Source of the DNA: JAISGQ01 sp045536305
GTDB taxonomy: Bacteria > Bacillota > Clostridia > Oscillospirales > Acutalibacteraceae
Assembly (NCBI GenBank): GCA_045536305.1
Contig: JAZSNH010000086.1
Coordinates: 21,341 to 85,340, forward strand
Direction of reading: 5' to 3'
Length of the DNA: 64,000 nt
Shown here: positions 48,923 to 57,865 of the stretch, one piece after another
How positions within the stretch are numbered: position 1 is the first letter of the stretch
Layout: every line of letters starts with the position of its first letter
Notes under the pieces: generated by a model
What the model was told of the DNA's origin: nothing
Databases searched by the model: none
The model's input: the letters and a program-made list of their open reading frames with translations, nothing else
Made by a program: the position numbers and the translations under genes

Positions 48923-51283
48923 TTAAATACGGGCAATAACAGCGGTATAAGCGGGGAGCTTCAAGGTACCGTCAACAGAAATATTCTTTTCTGTTATCAT
49001 ATCGTAAGCTGTGCAGTTTATGCCTACGTGGAGATCGGCAGGGTTTTCATCGCAATTAACGGCATAAATTACCTTTTCTCCGTTATACTCGCGAATAAAA
49101 GCAAGCTGCTTTGAATTTACATAAAGTTGCTTGTAGCTGCCAAAACAGAGTGATGGCGATGCTTTTTTTATCTCGCAAAGCTTGCTTATATAAGAACACA
49201 ATTTTGCTGCCTCGCCGCTTTGGTGTGAGAGTGCAGTGTGTGGCGGACGAAGCGCTTCATCTCCCTGAGATTTGTTAGCTTTCAAGGCAAATTCGCTTCC
49301 ATAATAAACAGAGGGGATACCCGGCATAGCAAAAAGTAAAGAGTAAATAAGAGGAAGATTTTCGGGTTTTTCTATAAGAGAAGCAATACGGGAAACGTCG
49401 TGATTATCAACAAAACAATAAAGAGGCAGATTTTTGTAAATAGTCCAGTGATCCGGACCGAACTGACGATTCAGCGAATAAGCGATCTCATGCATATTAG
49501 AGCTGTTAAAGGAGGAGTGCAGGCCCTTATAGCATTCGTAGTTTGTTACAGAATCAAGGGTTGATGGGTTACACCAGGTGTTGTAATCACCATGCAGGCA
49601 TTCGCCGAGAAGAAAGAAATCGGGTTTTATGGATTTGCAGAAGCTGCGTAAGTGATGAAGGAAGTCAAGATCAAGGCAGTAGGCTACATCAAGGCGCAGG
49701 CCGTCAATATCAAATTCTTCTATCCAGCCCTTTATGCAATTACAGATATAGTCACGAACCTGTTCGTTTTTGAGATTGAGCTTAATAAGCTCATAATGCC
49801 CCTCCCAGCCTTCATACCAGAGTCCATCGTTGTAGGGCGAATTGCCGCCGAAATTGATATTAAACCACCAGCAATAAGGGGAGCCTTCGCGGTTTGCAAG
49901 AACATCCTTAAAGGGCTTAAAATCTCTGCCGACATGATTGAATACACCATCGAGGATAACTCTGATTCCGTTTTGGTGCATGACCGATACAAGCTCACTG
50001 AGATCTTTATTTTCGCCAAGTCGCCTGTCTACAACTGTGTAATCCGCTGTATCATATCCGTGATATGTGGATTCGAAAACAGGGCCAAGATAAAGAGCGT
50101 TATATCCTTTTGCGGCTATTTCGGAAGATTTTTCGGTTATTAAATGAAGCTTTTTCAGCGGCTTTTCGGAAAAATCATTTTTAAGCAAAGAATCACAAAA
50201 GCCCAGAGGATAAACATGATAGAATACTGAATTTCTCCACCATTCGGGCGAAGTGGGCATAGGAGTTTTTTTATCAGCAGAGGCGTGTGAAGCAGGCCCG
50301 ATAAAATCGTTGTCACCCGGATAAACCAATCCCCACTGAGCGCGTATTTTGTCGCAGGTGGACATTTCATCGATCGTCATCTGTAATGGATAAAGGGGGG
50401 ATTCGGTAAGACCCTGTTCAAGGCATTCCATAACATGTGCCGCTTCGTATTTAAGTCCGTTTTCAAGCGGCTCGAAGAAGCTTTCGACAAGCTTGCCGTC
50501 AAGAATACAGAAGGCGCTTGATGCCCAGCAGAAATTGGGAATGAAAATACAGCCCTTGTTTCCGATTATAGTCGCGTGACATGAATCGTAAATAAAGTTT
50601 GTGGAAATATAGGCCTTTTTGCCGCCTGCATAATGAAGAATGGTCGTACTTTCGTTGTCAACACCGGTCTCAGTGAATTTTACCGAGGTTTCAATGCTTT
50701 CGGGCTGGCCGCCGAAAAGCCATTGTGAAATAAATACAGGATACACACCTATATCAAGCAGTGCTCCGCCGCCGAGTGCAGGGTTGAGTAACCGTCCTTC
50801 GGGAGATGTATCGCGCTGCGGGAAGGAAAATGATGCCTGTATTTCTCCGATATCACCGATCAGACCGTTGTCGATCCATTCCTTTGCCTTGAGTATAGCG
50901 GGAAGAAAACGTGTCCAAAGTCCTTCCATAAGGAATACATTCTTTTTTCTTGCAAGTTCAATGACAGTGTTTGCATGCCTTAAATTTAAAGCAAATGCTT
51001 TTTCGCAAAGTACAGGCTTGCTTTCGCTTATAACATTGTAAGCAGCCTGTGCATGCTTGCTGTGAGGGATACCGATATATATAATATCAACATCGCTTTT
51101 AGCCATTTCCGAGACATCTGTAAATGTAAGGGATGCCCCGTATTTTTTTGCAAAAGCTTCAGCAGTTTCATTTGTTCGTGAACACACTGCGTATATTTCG
51201 GCGTTATCAAGTACACTGAGAGCATTGCAGAAGCTAGTGCTTATATTTCCGGTTCCTAAAATACCCCATTTGATTTTTTTCAT
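48923..51283 (-). CDS. Gfo/Idh/MocA oxidoreductase fused to GH13 alpha-amylase-family glycosidase
   Basis: 786 residues. Residues 1-~325 form a Rossmann-type dehydrogenase: GILGTGNISTSF (dinucleotide binding), YIGIPHSKHAQAAYNVI, catalytic-type Lys in VLCEKAFALNLRHAN and GGGALLDIGVYPVFIS. A linker (~326-345) leads to a GH13 domain (~346-786) with conserved regions LDGVFNH, DGLRLDVAYC (nucleophile Asp532), LLGECLHGD (acid/base Glu561) and VDNHDVSRI (Asp629), so it looks catalytically intact and neopullulanase/maltogenic-amylase-like. No signal peptide, so cytoplasmic. The oxidoreductase may act on a sugar or sugar derivative; substrates of both halves are unknown. ATG 51283 with GGGAGTG upstream. 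ROK repressor lies immediately downstream. Confidence 0.85.
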   Translation of the reverse strand: MKKIKWGILGTGNISTSFCNALSVLDNAEIYAVCSRTNETAEAFAKKYGASLTFTDVSEMAKSDVDIIYIGIPHSKHAQAAYNVISESKPVLCEKAFALNLRHANTVIELARKKNVFLMEGLWTRFLPAILKAKEWIDNGLIGDIGEIQASFSFPQRDTSPEGRLLNPALGGGALLDIGVYPVFISQWLFGGQPESIETSVKFTETGVDNESTTILHYAGGKKAYISTNFIYDSCHATIIGNKGCIFIPNFCWASSAFCILDGKLVESFFEPLENGLKYEAAHVMECLEQGLTESPLYPLQMTIDEMSTCDKIRAQWGLVYPGDNDFIGPASHASADKKTPMPTSPEWWRNSVFYHVYPLGFCDSLLKNDFSEKPLKKLHLITEKSSEIAAKGYNALYLGPVFESTYHGYDTADYTVVDRRLGENKDLSELVSVMHQNGIRVILDGVFNHVGRDFKPFKDVLANREGSPYCWWFNINFGGNSPYNDGLWYEGWEGHYELIKLNLKNEQVRDYICNCIKGWIEEFDIDGLRLDVAYCLDLDFLHHLRSFCKSIKPDFFLLGECLHGDYNTWCNPSTLDSVTNYECYKGLHSSFNSSNMHEIAYSLNRQFGPDHWTIYKNLPLYCFVDNHDVSRIASLIEKPENLPLIYSLLFAMPGIPSVYYGSEFALKANKSQGDEALRPPHTALSHQSGEAAKLCSYISKLCEIKKASPSLCFGSYKQLYVNSKQLAFIREYNGEKVIYAVNCDENPADLHVGINCTAYDMITEKNISVDGTLKLPAYTAVIARI

Positions 51284-51410
51284 GAAATAATCACTCCCAG
51301 GTTGTTTTTCTGTTATTTTATTCTTTTTTTTTCAATAAATCAAGAAAAATATGCTCACATATTATATGCTTGCAAAGTATATTGTAATAAATGAGAAGGA
51401 GGGGTGCTGT

Positions 51411-52097
51411 TTGTACTACGAAAAATATAAGAAAAAGAAGGGAGATATTTTACTTCGAGGTTTTTTTATGATTTCTGCAGTAATTATTATTCTGCTGATT
51501 TTTAATGGAATACTTACTCATCTTATAAAAGATATGGTAATATCCGTTTCAAGGAATGAAGCATCAAAGGCGTTGAATGATGCAGTGCAGGAGGTCATAG
51601 AAAACGGCAGATATGATTACAGTAAGTTTGTGGAAATTATAAATGATGAAAGCGGTTCGGTTCAGTCCGTTTCGGCCAGAAGCGATATGGTCAACAGCTT
51701 TAAAAGTGAAATCGGAAGCGCTGTGCTCGAGCGGCTTAAAGAATTTGAGACTGCAAATTTTTCCGTGCCGCTTGGAACACTGCTCGACATCGGAATGCTG
51801 TACGATAAAGGACCGAAGATAGACATAAGGCTCAAAACTTATGGAGGAATGACAACAGGATTAAAAAGCACCTTTGTTTCTGCGGGTATAAATCAAACCA
51901 AACACAGTATGATATGCACAGTGAAGACCAATATTGCAATAATTACACCGAGCTTTACGACCTTTGCTGAGGTAGAGGGGGAATTTTTGATTGCAGAAAC
52001 TGTAATAATAGGTAAAATTCCCGATTCTTATACCAATGTAAACGGGGACGATTCAGGTATAATAGGACAGATATTCGATTACGCAGAGGTTGGATAG
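51411..52097 (+). CDS. yunB: Sporulation protein YunB
   Basis: 228 residues from TTG 51411 (AAGGAGG 8 bases upstream; longer in-frame readings lack an RBS). One transmembrane helix near the N-terminus (MISAVIIILLIFNGILTHLI), then an exported YunB domain: SRNEASKALNDAVQEVIENG, SVPLGTLLDIGMLYDKGPKI, TFVSAGINQTKHSMICTVKT, IITPSFTTFAEVEGEFLIAETVIIGKIPDSY. In Bacillus subtilis YunB is required for a late sporulation step. The presence supports a spore-forming organism. No promoter of sporulation sigma type could be made out with confidence. Confidence 0.9.
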   Translation: MYYEKYKKKKGDILLRGFFMISAVIIILLIFNGILTHLIKDMVISVSRNEASKALNDAVQEVIENGRYDYSKFVEIINDESGSVQSVSARSDMVNSFKSEIGSAVLERLKEFETANFSVPLGTLLDIGMLYDKGPKIDIRLKTYGGMTTGLKSTFVSAGINQTKHSMICTVKTNIAIITPSFTTFAEVEGEFLIAETVIIGKIPDSYTNVNGDDSGIIGQIFDYAEVG

Positions 52098-52184
52098 TGC
52101 GAGTGTTTGACAACAGAATGATCGTATTATATAATTTTAGTCGTAAAAAAATTGATGGTATTGGTGCATCACGGAGGTGCAAAA

Positions 52185-53774
52185 ATGATCAAAAGAGTAT
52201 TTCTGATTGTTTTAGACAGTCTGGGAATTGGAGAATTGCCCGATGCTGAGAGATACGGCGATAAGGGGAGCAATACATTGCGCTCTGCTTCTGCATCAGA
52301 TAATTTCAAAGCAGCGGCATTGAGAAAATTGGGACTTTTTAATATTGACGGTGTAAGCTGCGGAAAAACTTATGAAAAGCCGCAGGCTGCGTTTGCTCGT
52401 GCCCTTGAACGCTCGGAAGGAAAGGATACTACAACGGGACATTGGGAAATAGCAGGACTCGTTTCTGAGACACCGTTTCCTGTATTTCCCGATGGCTTTC
52501 CGAAGGAAATAATAGATGAATTTTCAAGAAAAACCGGCAGGGAAGTTTTGTGTAATAAGCCGTATTCGGGAACAAAGGTAATAAATGATTACGGCGATGA
52601 GCACATCAAAACAGGCAAGCTTATAGTATATACATCTGCCGACAGTGTTTTCCAGATAGCGGCACATGAAGAGGTTGTACCGCCTGAAGAATTATATGAA
52701 TACTGCAAAATCGCAAGAAGGATACTTTCGGGTAAATATGCAGTGGGAAGAGTAATTGCAAGACCGTTCATCGGTACCTCGGGAAAATATGAAAGAACCG
52801 CAAACCGACATGACTTCAGTGTCGAGCCGCCGAAAAAAACTCTTCTCGATATTCTTTCTGAAAACGGAAAGGATGTCATTACGGTCGGAAAGATAAACGA
52901 TATCTTTGCAGGCAAGGGTGTCACAGATAGCTACCCGACAAAGAACAATAAAGAGGGAATGAGGAGAACTGCTCAGATAGCAAAAAGAAATTTTAACGGC
53001 CTTTGTTTTGTAAATCTTGTTGACTTTGATATGCTTTACGGTCATCGAAACGATGTTGACGGTTATGCGCGGTCAATAGCAGAATTTGATTTATGGCTCG
53101 ATGGATTTATTAAATCGATGAAGTCTGAGGACGTTTTGATAATCACTGCAGACCATGGATGTGATCCTGCAACGGAAAGTACAGATCATTCGAGAGAGTA
53201 TATCCCGATAATTGTATACGGAGAAAAGGTCAAGCCCTTAAATCTTCATACATTAACAGGGTTTGATGTTATAGGAAAATCGATCGCGGATATGCTCGGA
53301 GTAAAATTTGATATTAAGGCAGAAGGCTTTTCAAAGGATATACTGATAAAAGCACCTGTAAGCAGATTGGTGAAAAAAGCATTGACTGCACAGAAAAAGT
53401 CTTATGCACCGTACTCTGGATTTAATGTTGGGGCAGCGTTGCTGACAAAATCGGGAAAGATATACGATGGGTGTAATATAGAAAATGCAGCCTTTTCACC
53501 TACATGCTGTGCAGAACGCGTTGCGATATTCAAAGCAGTGAGTGAAGGCGATATTTCCTTTGACGCAATAGCGGTGGTCGGAGGAAATCTTAAAAACGGA
53601 AATAAGCCTACGACTCCCTGCGGTGTGTGCAGACAAGTGCTGAGAGAATTTTGCAAAGATGATTTTCTTGTTGTAAGTGCAGTTGACGACAAAAATTATG
53701 AGAAAATATTGCTTTCGACCCTTTTGCCCGAAAGCTTTGGTCCTTCTGATTTGGATATGGAGGAAAAAGAATGA
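52185..53774 (+). CDS. deoB-cdd: Phosphopentomutase fused to cytidine deaminase
   Basis: 529 residues from ATG 52185 (GGAGG upstream). The first ~390 are DeoB: FLIVLDSLGIGELPDAERYG (Mn-binding Asp), GKDTTTGHWEIAG (catalytic Thr that is phosphorylated), LVDFDMLYGHRNDVDGYA and ITADHGCDPATESTDHSREYIPIIVYG (metal ligands). The last ~135 are Cdd: SYAPYSGFNVGAALLTKSGK, NIENAAFSPTCCAERVAIFKA (zinc-binding Cys and catalytic Glu) and TPCGVCRQVLREF (two more zinc Cys). The pair interconverts ribose/deoxyribose phosphates and deaminates cytidine, both in nucleoside salvage. Both halves have complete active sites. It overlaps the downstream nucleoside-binding-type lipoprotein gene by ATGA. Confidence 0.93.
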   Translation: MIKRVFLIVLDSLGIGELPDAERYGDKGSNTLRSASASDNFKAAALRKLGLFNIDGVSCGKTYEKPQAAFARALERSEGKDTTTGHWEIAGLVSETPFPVFPDGFPKEIIDEFSRKTGREVLCNKPYSGTKVINDYGDEHIKTGKLIVYTSADSVFQIAAHEEVVPPEELYEYCKIARRILSGKYAVGRVIARPFIGTSGKYERTANRHDFSVEPPKKTLLDILSENGKDVITVGKINDIFAGKGVTDSYPTKNNKEGMRRTAQIAKRNFNGLCFVNLVDFDMLYGHRNDVDGYARSIAEFDLWLDGFIKSMKSEDVLIITADHGCDPATESTDHSREYIPIIVYGEKVKPLNLHTLTGFDVIGKSIADMLGVKFDIKAEGFSKDILIKAPVSRLVKKALTAQKKSYAPYSGFNVGAALLTKSGKIYDGCNIENAAFSPTCCAERVAIFKAVSEGDISFDAIAVVGGNLKNGNKPTTPCGVCRQVLREFCKDDFLVVSAVDDKNYEKILLSTLLPESFGPSDLDMEEKE

Positions 53775-54808
53775 AAAAAATTACAGCCTTTTTAATGGCG
53801 GCAATAATGTGTTTTGGAATGTTATCGGTAATGGCGGCTTGTTCAAAAGAAGATACGGACATAGCCTTTATAACATCGATGGATACAACTGACACAAAGT
53901 CAGCTGCCGCAAGTTGTCTTGAAGGGATAGCGAAATATTCCGAAGCGAGCGGATTGAAATACCGATCGTTTTCGGGAACGGTTAATACACAGATAAAAGA
54001 GGCAAAGGATGCAGGCGCCGAGGTTATTGTGCTTTTCGGGGTGGATGATGAAAGCGCAGTATATTCTTATGCGGGGAAATATAAGGATACAAAGTTTATA
54101 TGTATAGATTTCGGCAATGATTTTCTTGTCAGACCCAATATTCAGTGTGTTAATATGCTTCGCTCTTATGGTGGTGTTTATGCAGGTTACAGTGCTGTAA
54201 AGGAAGGTAACCTTACTGTCGGCATACAGGGAGAAGAAAACGAAGAAACCTATAATTATATAATGGGCTTTTTGGAAGGAGCGCAGATAGCCGCAATGGA
54301 AATCGGCGTGTCCAGGAAACCGATAAATATCTATTATAACGTATCGGGCAGTGATATGGCGGTTAAAAGATCACAATCATGGTTTGATAATGGCTGCAGT
54401 GTTATTTTCTGCTCTGATTCCACTTATAAGGAAATTACTGAAAGCATCAAAGCTCCCGAGCTTAATAAGGTTATGACCTACGGTGCGGACAGAGTCGATG
54501 AAGACGACAGGATAATAGCTTCTGTATATGGAAAATATAATGACCTCTTGTTTGACATGCTCAGTTCTGCATACAATGGTGAATTCAAGGGAGGCGTAAT
54601 GAGTTATGCAGGCGCTTATGATGGGCTTTCAGGATTTTCCTATGATAAGAATAAATTCAATATACTTACAGACAGCGATTTGACCGAGCTTACAAGCTTT
54701 ATTATTGAATCAGACATATCTGATAAAATCGGCTATAGGGTACCGTCAGATAAAGGGTACTCAAAAATTAAGCTTATAAAAACCGGGATTATCAGTGATT
54801 CAGAGTAA
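53771..54808 (+). CDS. BMP-family substrate-binding lipoprotein (PnrA-like, probable nucleoside binding)
   Basis: 345 residues. A lipoprotein signal (MKKITAFLMAAIMCFGMLSV then MAACSKED; Cys at the lipobox) precedes a two-lobe periplasmic-type binding fold: DIAFITSMDTTDTKSAAASC, GAEVIVLFGVDDESAVYSYAGKY, GVYAGYSAVKEGN, NIYYNVSGSDMAVKRSQSWFDNGCSVIFCS. The basic membrane protein family binds purine or other nucleosides for an ABC importer. The downstream permease genes are absent here. The gene start overlaps the DeoB-Cdd stop (ATGA), which strengthens a nucleoside salvage role. Ligand is inferred, not proven. Confidence 0.82.
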   Translation: MKKITAFLMAAIMCFGMLSVMAACSKEDTDIAFITSMDTTDTKSAAASCLEGIAKYSEASGLKYRSFSGTVNTQIKEAKDAGAEVIVLFGVDDESAVYSYAGKYKDTKFICIDFGNDFLVRPNIQCVNMLRSYGGVYAGYSAVKEGNLTVGIQGEENEETYNYIMGFLEGAQIAAMEIGVSRKPINIYYNVSGSDMAVKRSQSWFDNGCSVIFCSDSTYKEITESIKAPELNKVMTYGADRVDEDDRIIASVYGKYNDLLFDMLSSAYNGEFKGGVMSYAGAYDGLSGFSYDKNKFNILTDSDLTELTSFIIESDISDKIGYRVPSDKGYSKIKLIKTGIISDSE

Positions 54809-54836
54809 AATCGATAAATTGTTAATATTATCACGG

Positions 54837-54865
54837 TTGACTTAACCGAGCAGCACATTTATAAT
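54837..54865 (+). promoter_or_regulatory. Promoter of the Wzz/BY-kinase gene
   Basis: TTGACT, 17 bases, TATAAT: 11 of 12 consensus positions. Confidence 0.85.
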
Positions 54866-54917
54866 CTATAAATAATGCTGTATTGATATACAGAAGATGT
54901 TCAAGGACGTGATAGAT

Positions 54918-56333
54918 GTGAACAGAGGCTCTGCCTTTTCCGAATTTATTCAGTTGTGTACAAGAAGAGTAATGTGGCTGTTGGGTATAGTTTTGGGTGC
55001 GTTTATTTTCGTGTTTATCTACACGGTTATTGCCACACCTGAAGAATCGATAGTCAAAGCACAGCTTAAGGTGTCACCTAAGATAACATCAGAAAGCATT
55101 ACTGCAGCAAGAGATTCGCTTGAGCTTGCCAATTTGCTTGTTGACGATGCAATTTATTCGATAGAAAATTCGGATACTATAGCAAAAGCACTTACGAGCG
55201 CAAATTTTATAACTACCTATAATCCGGAGGATTTTAAAAGAAGGGTAACTGCTGAAGAGGTAGGCAACTCGAGCATAATGGTAACTATAGCCTATGAGGG
55301 AAGCTGGCGTGAAGCTGATGTGTTTATGGTCACCTTCCTTAATACCTGCATCGAGGACATAAATGCAGAATATACAAAGAACGGCTATGATTTTGAGATA
55401 GACACATCCGAATCGGGCCGTACATACGAAGAGACCTCGCGTGTTGTTCCGGCGTTTTTAAACGGCTTGTATGCGGCGCTCATAGCATTTGGCGTGTTCC
55501 TGATCGTAAATGCTGTTCTTTTTATTACAGACAGAACTATGAGAGGTCACAATAAGCTTTATAAGATTATAGATATACCGACTATTGCTTCCATTCCTTC
55601 AACATCGAGAGTCGGAAACGGCGAAAAGATGGGGCAGAAGATAGGCAATGCATATCAGACGCTTCGTTCGACAGTGAAGTATTCCGAAAAACGCGTGCGC
55701 TCAATTGCGATATGCAGTGCACAGCCGCGTGACGGCCGTACATCGGTTGCAATAGGTCTTGCAACGGCACTGGCGGAAACCGATGCAATGGTTCTGCTTA
55801 TAGAGGCTGATATGAGACGTCCGAGCATAAGTCCGCAGATGAAGATAGAGTCTACCTTTGGTCTTGCAGATCTGCTTTTGGGAAAAACGAATCTTGCCGC
55901 AACAATATGCAAGACCTCAAACAGAAATCTATATGTCATTACGGCTGTAAACAATACTAATCTCAATAATATAAATATAGCAGACCTGCTTGACAGTATT
56001 GTTTTTGATGAGCTTATAGAATCTGTTCAGAGCCAGTTCGATTACGTTATAATCGATACTCCCTCGGTTGAGCTTGTTGCAGATGCCACAAGCGTAGTGG
56101 GAAAGGTTGATGCATCTATTCTTGTGGCACAGTACGGAAGAACAAATCTTGATGCATTCAAGTCAACGGCAGATATTCTTAAGGCTCTTGGCGGAGATAT
56201 TCTGGGTGTCGTAACGACCAATACACAGCAGAACACAGGAATGTTCTCAAATTCCTCGAATTATTACAGGAGCGGAAGAGGCAGTACAAAGGGCTCCAAT
56301 TCCATTTTGTCGTTTTTGGCAAAGAAGCAATAA
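54918..56333 (+). CDS. Wzz-type chain-length protein fused to a BY-kinase domain with a degenerate P-loop
   Basis: 471 residues. A Wzz/CapA-like part (~1-205) has two transmembrane helices (about 18-40 and 181-204) enclosing an exported loop. A CapB/YwqD-like cytoplasmic ATPase follows: ICSAQPRDGRTSVAIGLATAL (Walker A, Arg where the P-loop Lys belongs), VLLIEADMRRPSI (Walker A', Glu for the usual first Asp), and YVIIDTPSVELVAD (Walker B). The C-terminus has only one YY pair near the end, not the usual Tyr cluster. It should control exopolysaccharide or capsule export, but kinase activity is doubtful. The GTG at 54918 is preferred because AAGGA lies 10 bases upstream, while ATG 54897 lacks an RBS; the latter adds 7 residues. 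No polysaccharide genes surround it. Confidence 0.8.
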   Translation: MNRGSAFSEFIQLCTRRVMWLLGIVLGAFIFVFIYTVIATPEESIVKAQLKVSPKITSESITAARDSLELANLLVDDAIYSIENSDTIAKALTSANFITTYNPEDFKRRVTAEEVGNSSIMVTIAYEGSWREADVFMVTFLNTCIEDINAEYTKNGYDFEIDTSESGRTYEETSRVVPAFLNGLYAALIAFGVFLIVNAVLFITDRTMRGHNKLYKIIDIPTIASIPSTSRVGNGEKMGQKIGNAYQTLRSTVKYSEKRVRSIAICSAQPRDGRTSVAIGLATALAETDAMVLLIEADMRRPSISPQMKIESTFGLADLLLGKTNLAATICKTSNRNLYVITAVNNTNLNNINIADLLDSIVFDELIESVQSQFDYVIIDTPSVELVADATSVVGKVDASILVAQYGRTNLDAFKSTADILKALGGDILGVVTTNTQQNTGMFSNSSNYYRSGRGSTKGSNSILSFLAKKQ

Positions 56334-56342
56334 GTGATTTAT

Positions 56343-56394
56343 CAGACAAGCCGCTTACGATATGTTTATATCGCAAACGGCTTGTCTGTTTTTA
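56343..56394 (+). terminator. Terminator after the Wzz/BY-kinase gene (bidirectional)
   Basis: CAGACAAGCCG and CGGCTTGTCTG form an 11-bp stem, with an inner CGATAT/ATATCG stem, followed by TTTTT. Confidence 0.8.
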
Positions 56395-56625
56395 ATCCTT
56401 GCTCTCTACATACCATAATCCTCGTTCAAAGAATACATATCGCTGATGCCCGTGTATAAAACATGTATAGCGCATTCCTGCACCGCCTGCCTTAAGCGAT
56501 ACGGCCGGACGTATTTCAGATATACGGTCGATTTTAAATGAGGATTCGTCATCCCATATAATTTTAATGGGGGTTATATTTCCTGTTGTATCAAAGCTTG
56601 CAATGACATTTATATATTTCTTCAT
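56392..56625 (-). CDS. Small conserved protein of unknown function
   Basis: 77 residues, MKKYINVIASFDTTGNITPI, then IWDDESSFKIDRISEIRPAV, SLKAGGAGMRYTCFIHGHQRYV and a C-terminal FFERGLWYVESKD. This is a widespread small Firmicute protein with the shape of a beta-sandwich that I recall only as hypothetical: D-x-x-G-x-I-x-P and K-A-G-G-A-G-x-R-Y-T motifs. No signal peptide or membrane segment. It uses the preceding terminator in the opposite direction, and its upstream region contains a perfect palindrome at 56649-56670. Confidence 0.7.
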   Translation of the reverse strand: MKKYINVIASFDTTGNITPIKIIWDDESSFKIDRISEIRPAVSLKAGGAGMRYTCFIHGHQRYVFFERGLWYVESKD

Positions 56626-56648
56626 TGATTACATAACACCTCGGTGGC

Positions 56649-56670
56649 TGCAGCATAAAATTATGCTGCA
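56649..56670. repeat. Palindrome upstream of the 77-residue gene
   Basis: TGCAGCATAA, two bases, TTATGCTGCA: perfect 10-bp arms, 23 bases upstream of the minus-strand start. A repressor operator is possible; no protein partner is evident. Confidence 0.6.
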
Positions 56671-56720
56671 AATAATAAAAATAAGAACGCTTGCAGACAT
56701 ATTATAGAACAAATGTTCGA

Positions 56721-56764
56721 ATAAATCAACGGTAAATACTGTACAATATTTACCGTTGATTTAT
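56721..56764. repeat. Perfect 18-bp inverted repeat upstream of cdaA
   Basis: ATAAATCAACGGTAAATA with its exact complement over an 8-base loop CTGTACAA, about 60 bases upstream of the cdaA promoter. AT-rich arms and no T-run on either side argue against an ordinary terminator. Confidence 0.75.
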
Positions 56765-56822
56765 TTCATGTAAAAAAGCTGTTTGCTATACGTATTTTTC
56801 AAGAACAAAATAAAAAAAGGGA

Positions 56823-56851
56823 TTGCATAATAATCTTATTATTGCTACAAT
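56823..56851 (+). promoter_or_regulatory. Promoter of cdaA-cdaR
   Basis: TTGCAT, 17 bases, TACAAT with TG upstream (extended -10), 58 bases before the cdaA start. Confidence 0.65.
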
Positions 56852-56908
56852 ATTAAAAGCGAAAAATATGTTTGAGAGCCGTAATGCCGTTGTAGGGGTG
56901 AAGGATTT

Positions 56909-57865
56909 ATGGCACAATTATGGGATAACATAAAATCAGTAGTTGAATTGTTCAAATTTACCGATATTTTAGATATTGCTATCGTATCCTTTCTGATTTA
57001 TCAATTTATTTTATTTATCAAGAACAGCAGAGCACAGCTTCTTGTAAAGGGCAGTCTGATCATTCTTGTTGCGTATATGATCGCAAGACTGCTTCAGATG
57101 AATATGCTTGCCTACATAGTTGAGATAATTATCCGAAACGGAGTTATCGCAATGCTTATCATTTTCCAGCCTGAGCTTCGTTCTGTGATAGAAAGAGTGG
57201 GAAGAAGCCGATTTTCAATGAAAAACCTTCTCGGACTTGAGAAGGAAGATGAGAAAAGGGCGGCAGACCTTGCGGCAATAAGCGGTGTCGTGGAAGGGTT
57301 CAGATTCCTGCAGAAAGAACGAATGGGTGCACTTGTTGTGTTCGAGAGAACGGTAAAGCTTGATGAGATAGCCCGAACAGGAACTGTCGTAGATGCAAGC
57401 GTAAGCACCAGAATGCTGAGTAATCTGTTTTTTAACAAGGCACCTCTTCATGACGGTGCAGTAATTATCCGTGAGGGCAGGATTTATGCGGCAGGCTGTA
57501 TTTTGCCTCTGACGCAGGGAATAAATCCGCGTGCGGATTATGGAACTCGTCACAGAGCGGCGATTGGCATGAGCGAAAGCTCAGATGCTGTGGTTGCAGT
57601 TCTGTCTGAAGAAAACGGGCTTATGTCTGTCGTTGAAAACGGCGAAATATTACGCTATTCGAATATTGCCGAATTTACATCGGCGCTTATGAATGTGCTT
57701 ATTCCGGAAGAAGATGATGAAGCAGATAATTCTTCGGGCGGAAAATTAAATTCTGTAAAGACAATGCTGAGAAAAAATATCAAAAAGAAGCCTGCAGATG
57801 AGGAAATAGAGTTGCTGTCTGCCGATGACGGTTTTCGTAAGAACAGAAAGCGGGTGGATCAGTGA
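56909..57865 (+). CDS. cdaA: Diadenylate cyclase CdaA
   Basis: 318 residues. Makes c-di-AMP from two ATP. Three transmembrane helices in the first ~90 residues (IAIVSFLIYQFILFI, LIILVAYMIARLLQ, NGVIAMLIIFQPEL) anchor a DisA_N domain with DGA (182-184 in APLHDGAVIIREGRI) and RHR (214-216 in YGTRHRAAIG), the two catalytic motifs. A variable C-terminal tail follows (~260-318). c-di-AMP controls K+ and osmotic balance and cell wall homeostasis in Firmicutes. ATG 56909 has AAGGA before it. Overlaps cdaR. Confidence 0.95.
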   Translation: MAQLWDNIKSVVELFKFTDILDIAIVSFLIYQFILFIKNSRAQLLVKGSLIILVAYMIARLLQMNMLAYIVEIIIRNGVIAMLIIFQPELRSVIERVGRSRFSMKNLLGLEKEDEKRAADLAAISGVVEGFRFLQKERMGALVVFERTVKLDEIARTGTVVDASVSTRMLSNLFFNKAPLHDGAVIIREGRIYAAGCILPLTQGINPRADYGTRHRAAIGMSESSDAVVAVLSEENGLMSVVENGEILRYSNIAEFTSALMNVLIPEEDDEADNSSGGKLNSVKTMLRKNIKKKPADEEIELLSADDGFRKNRKRVDQ

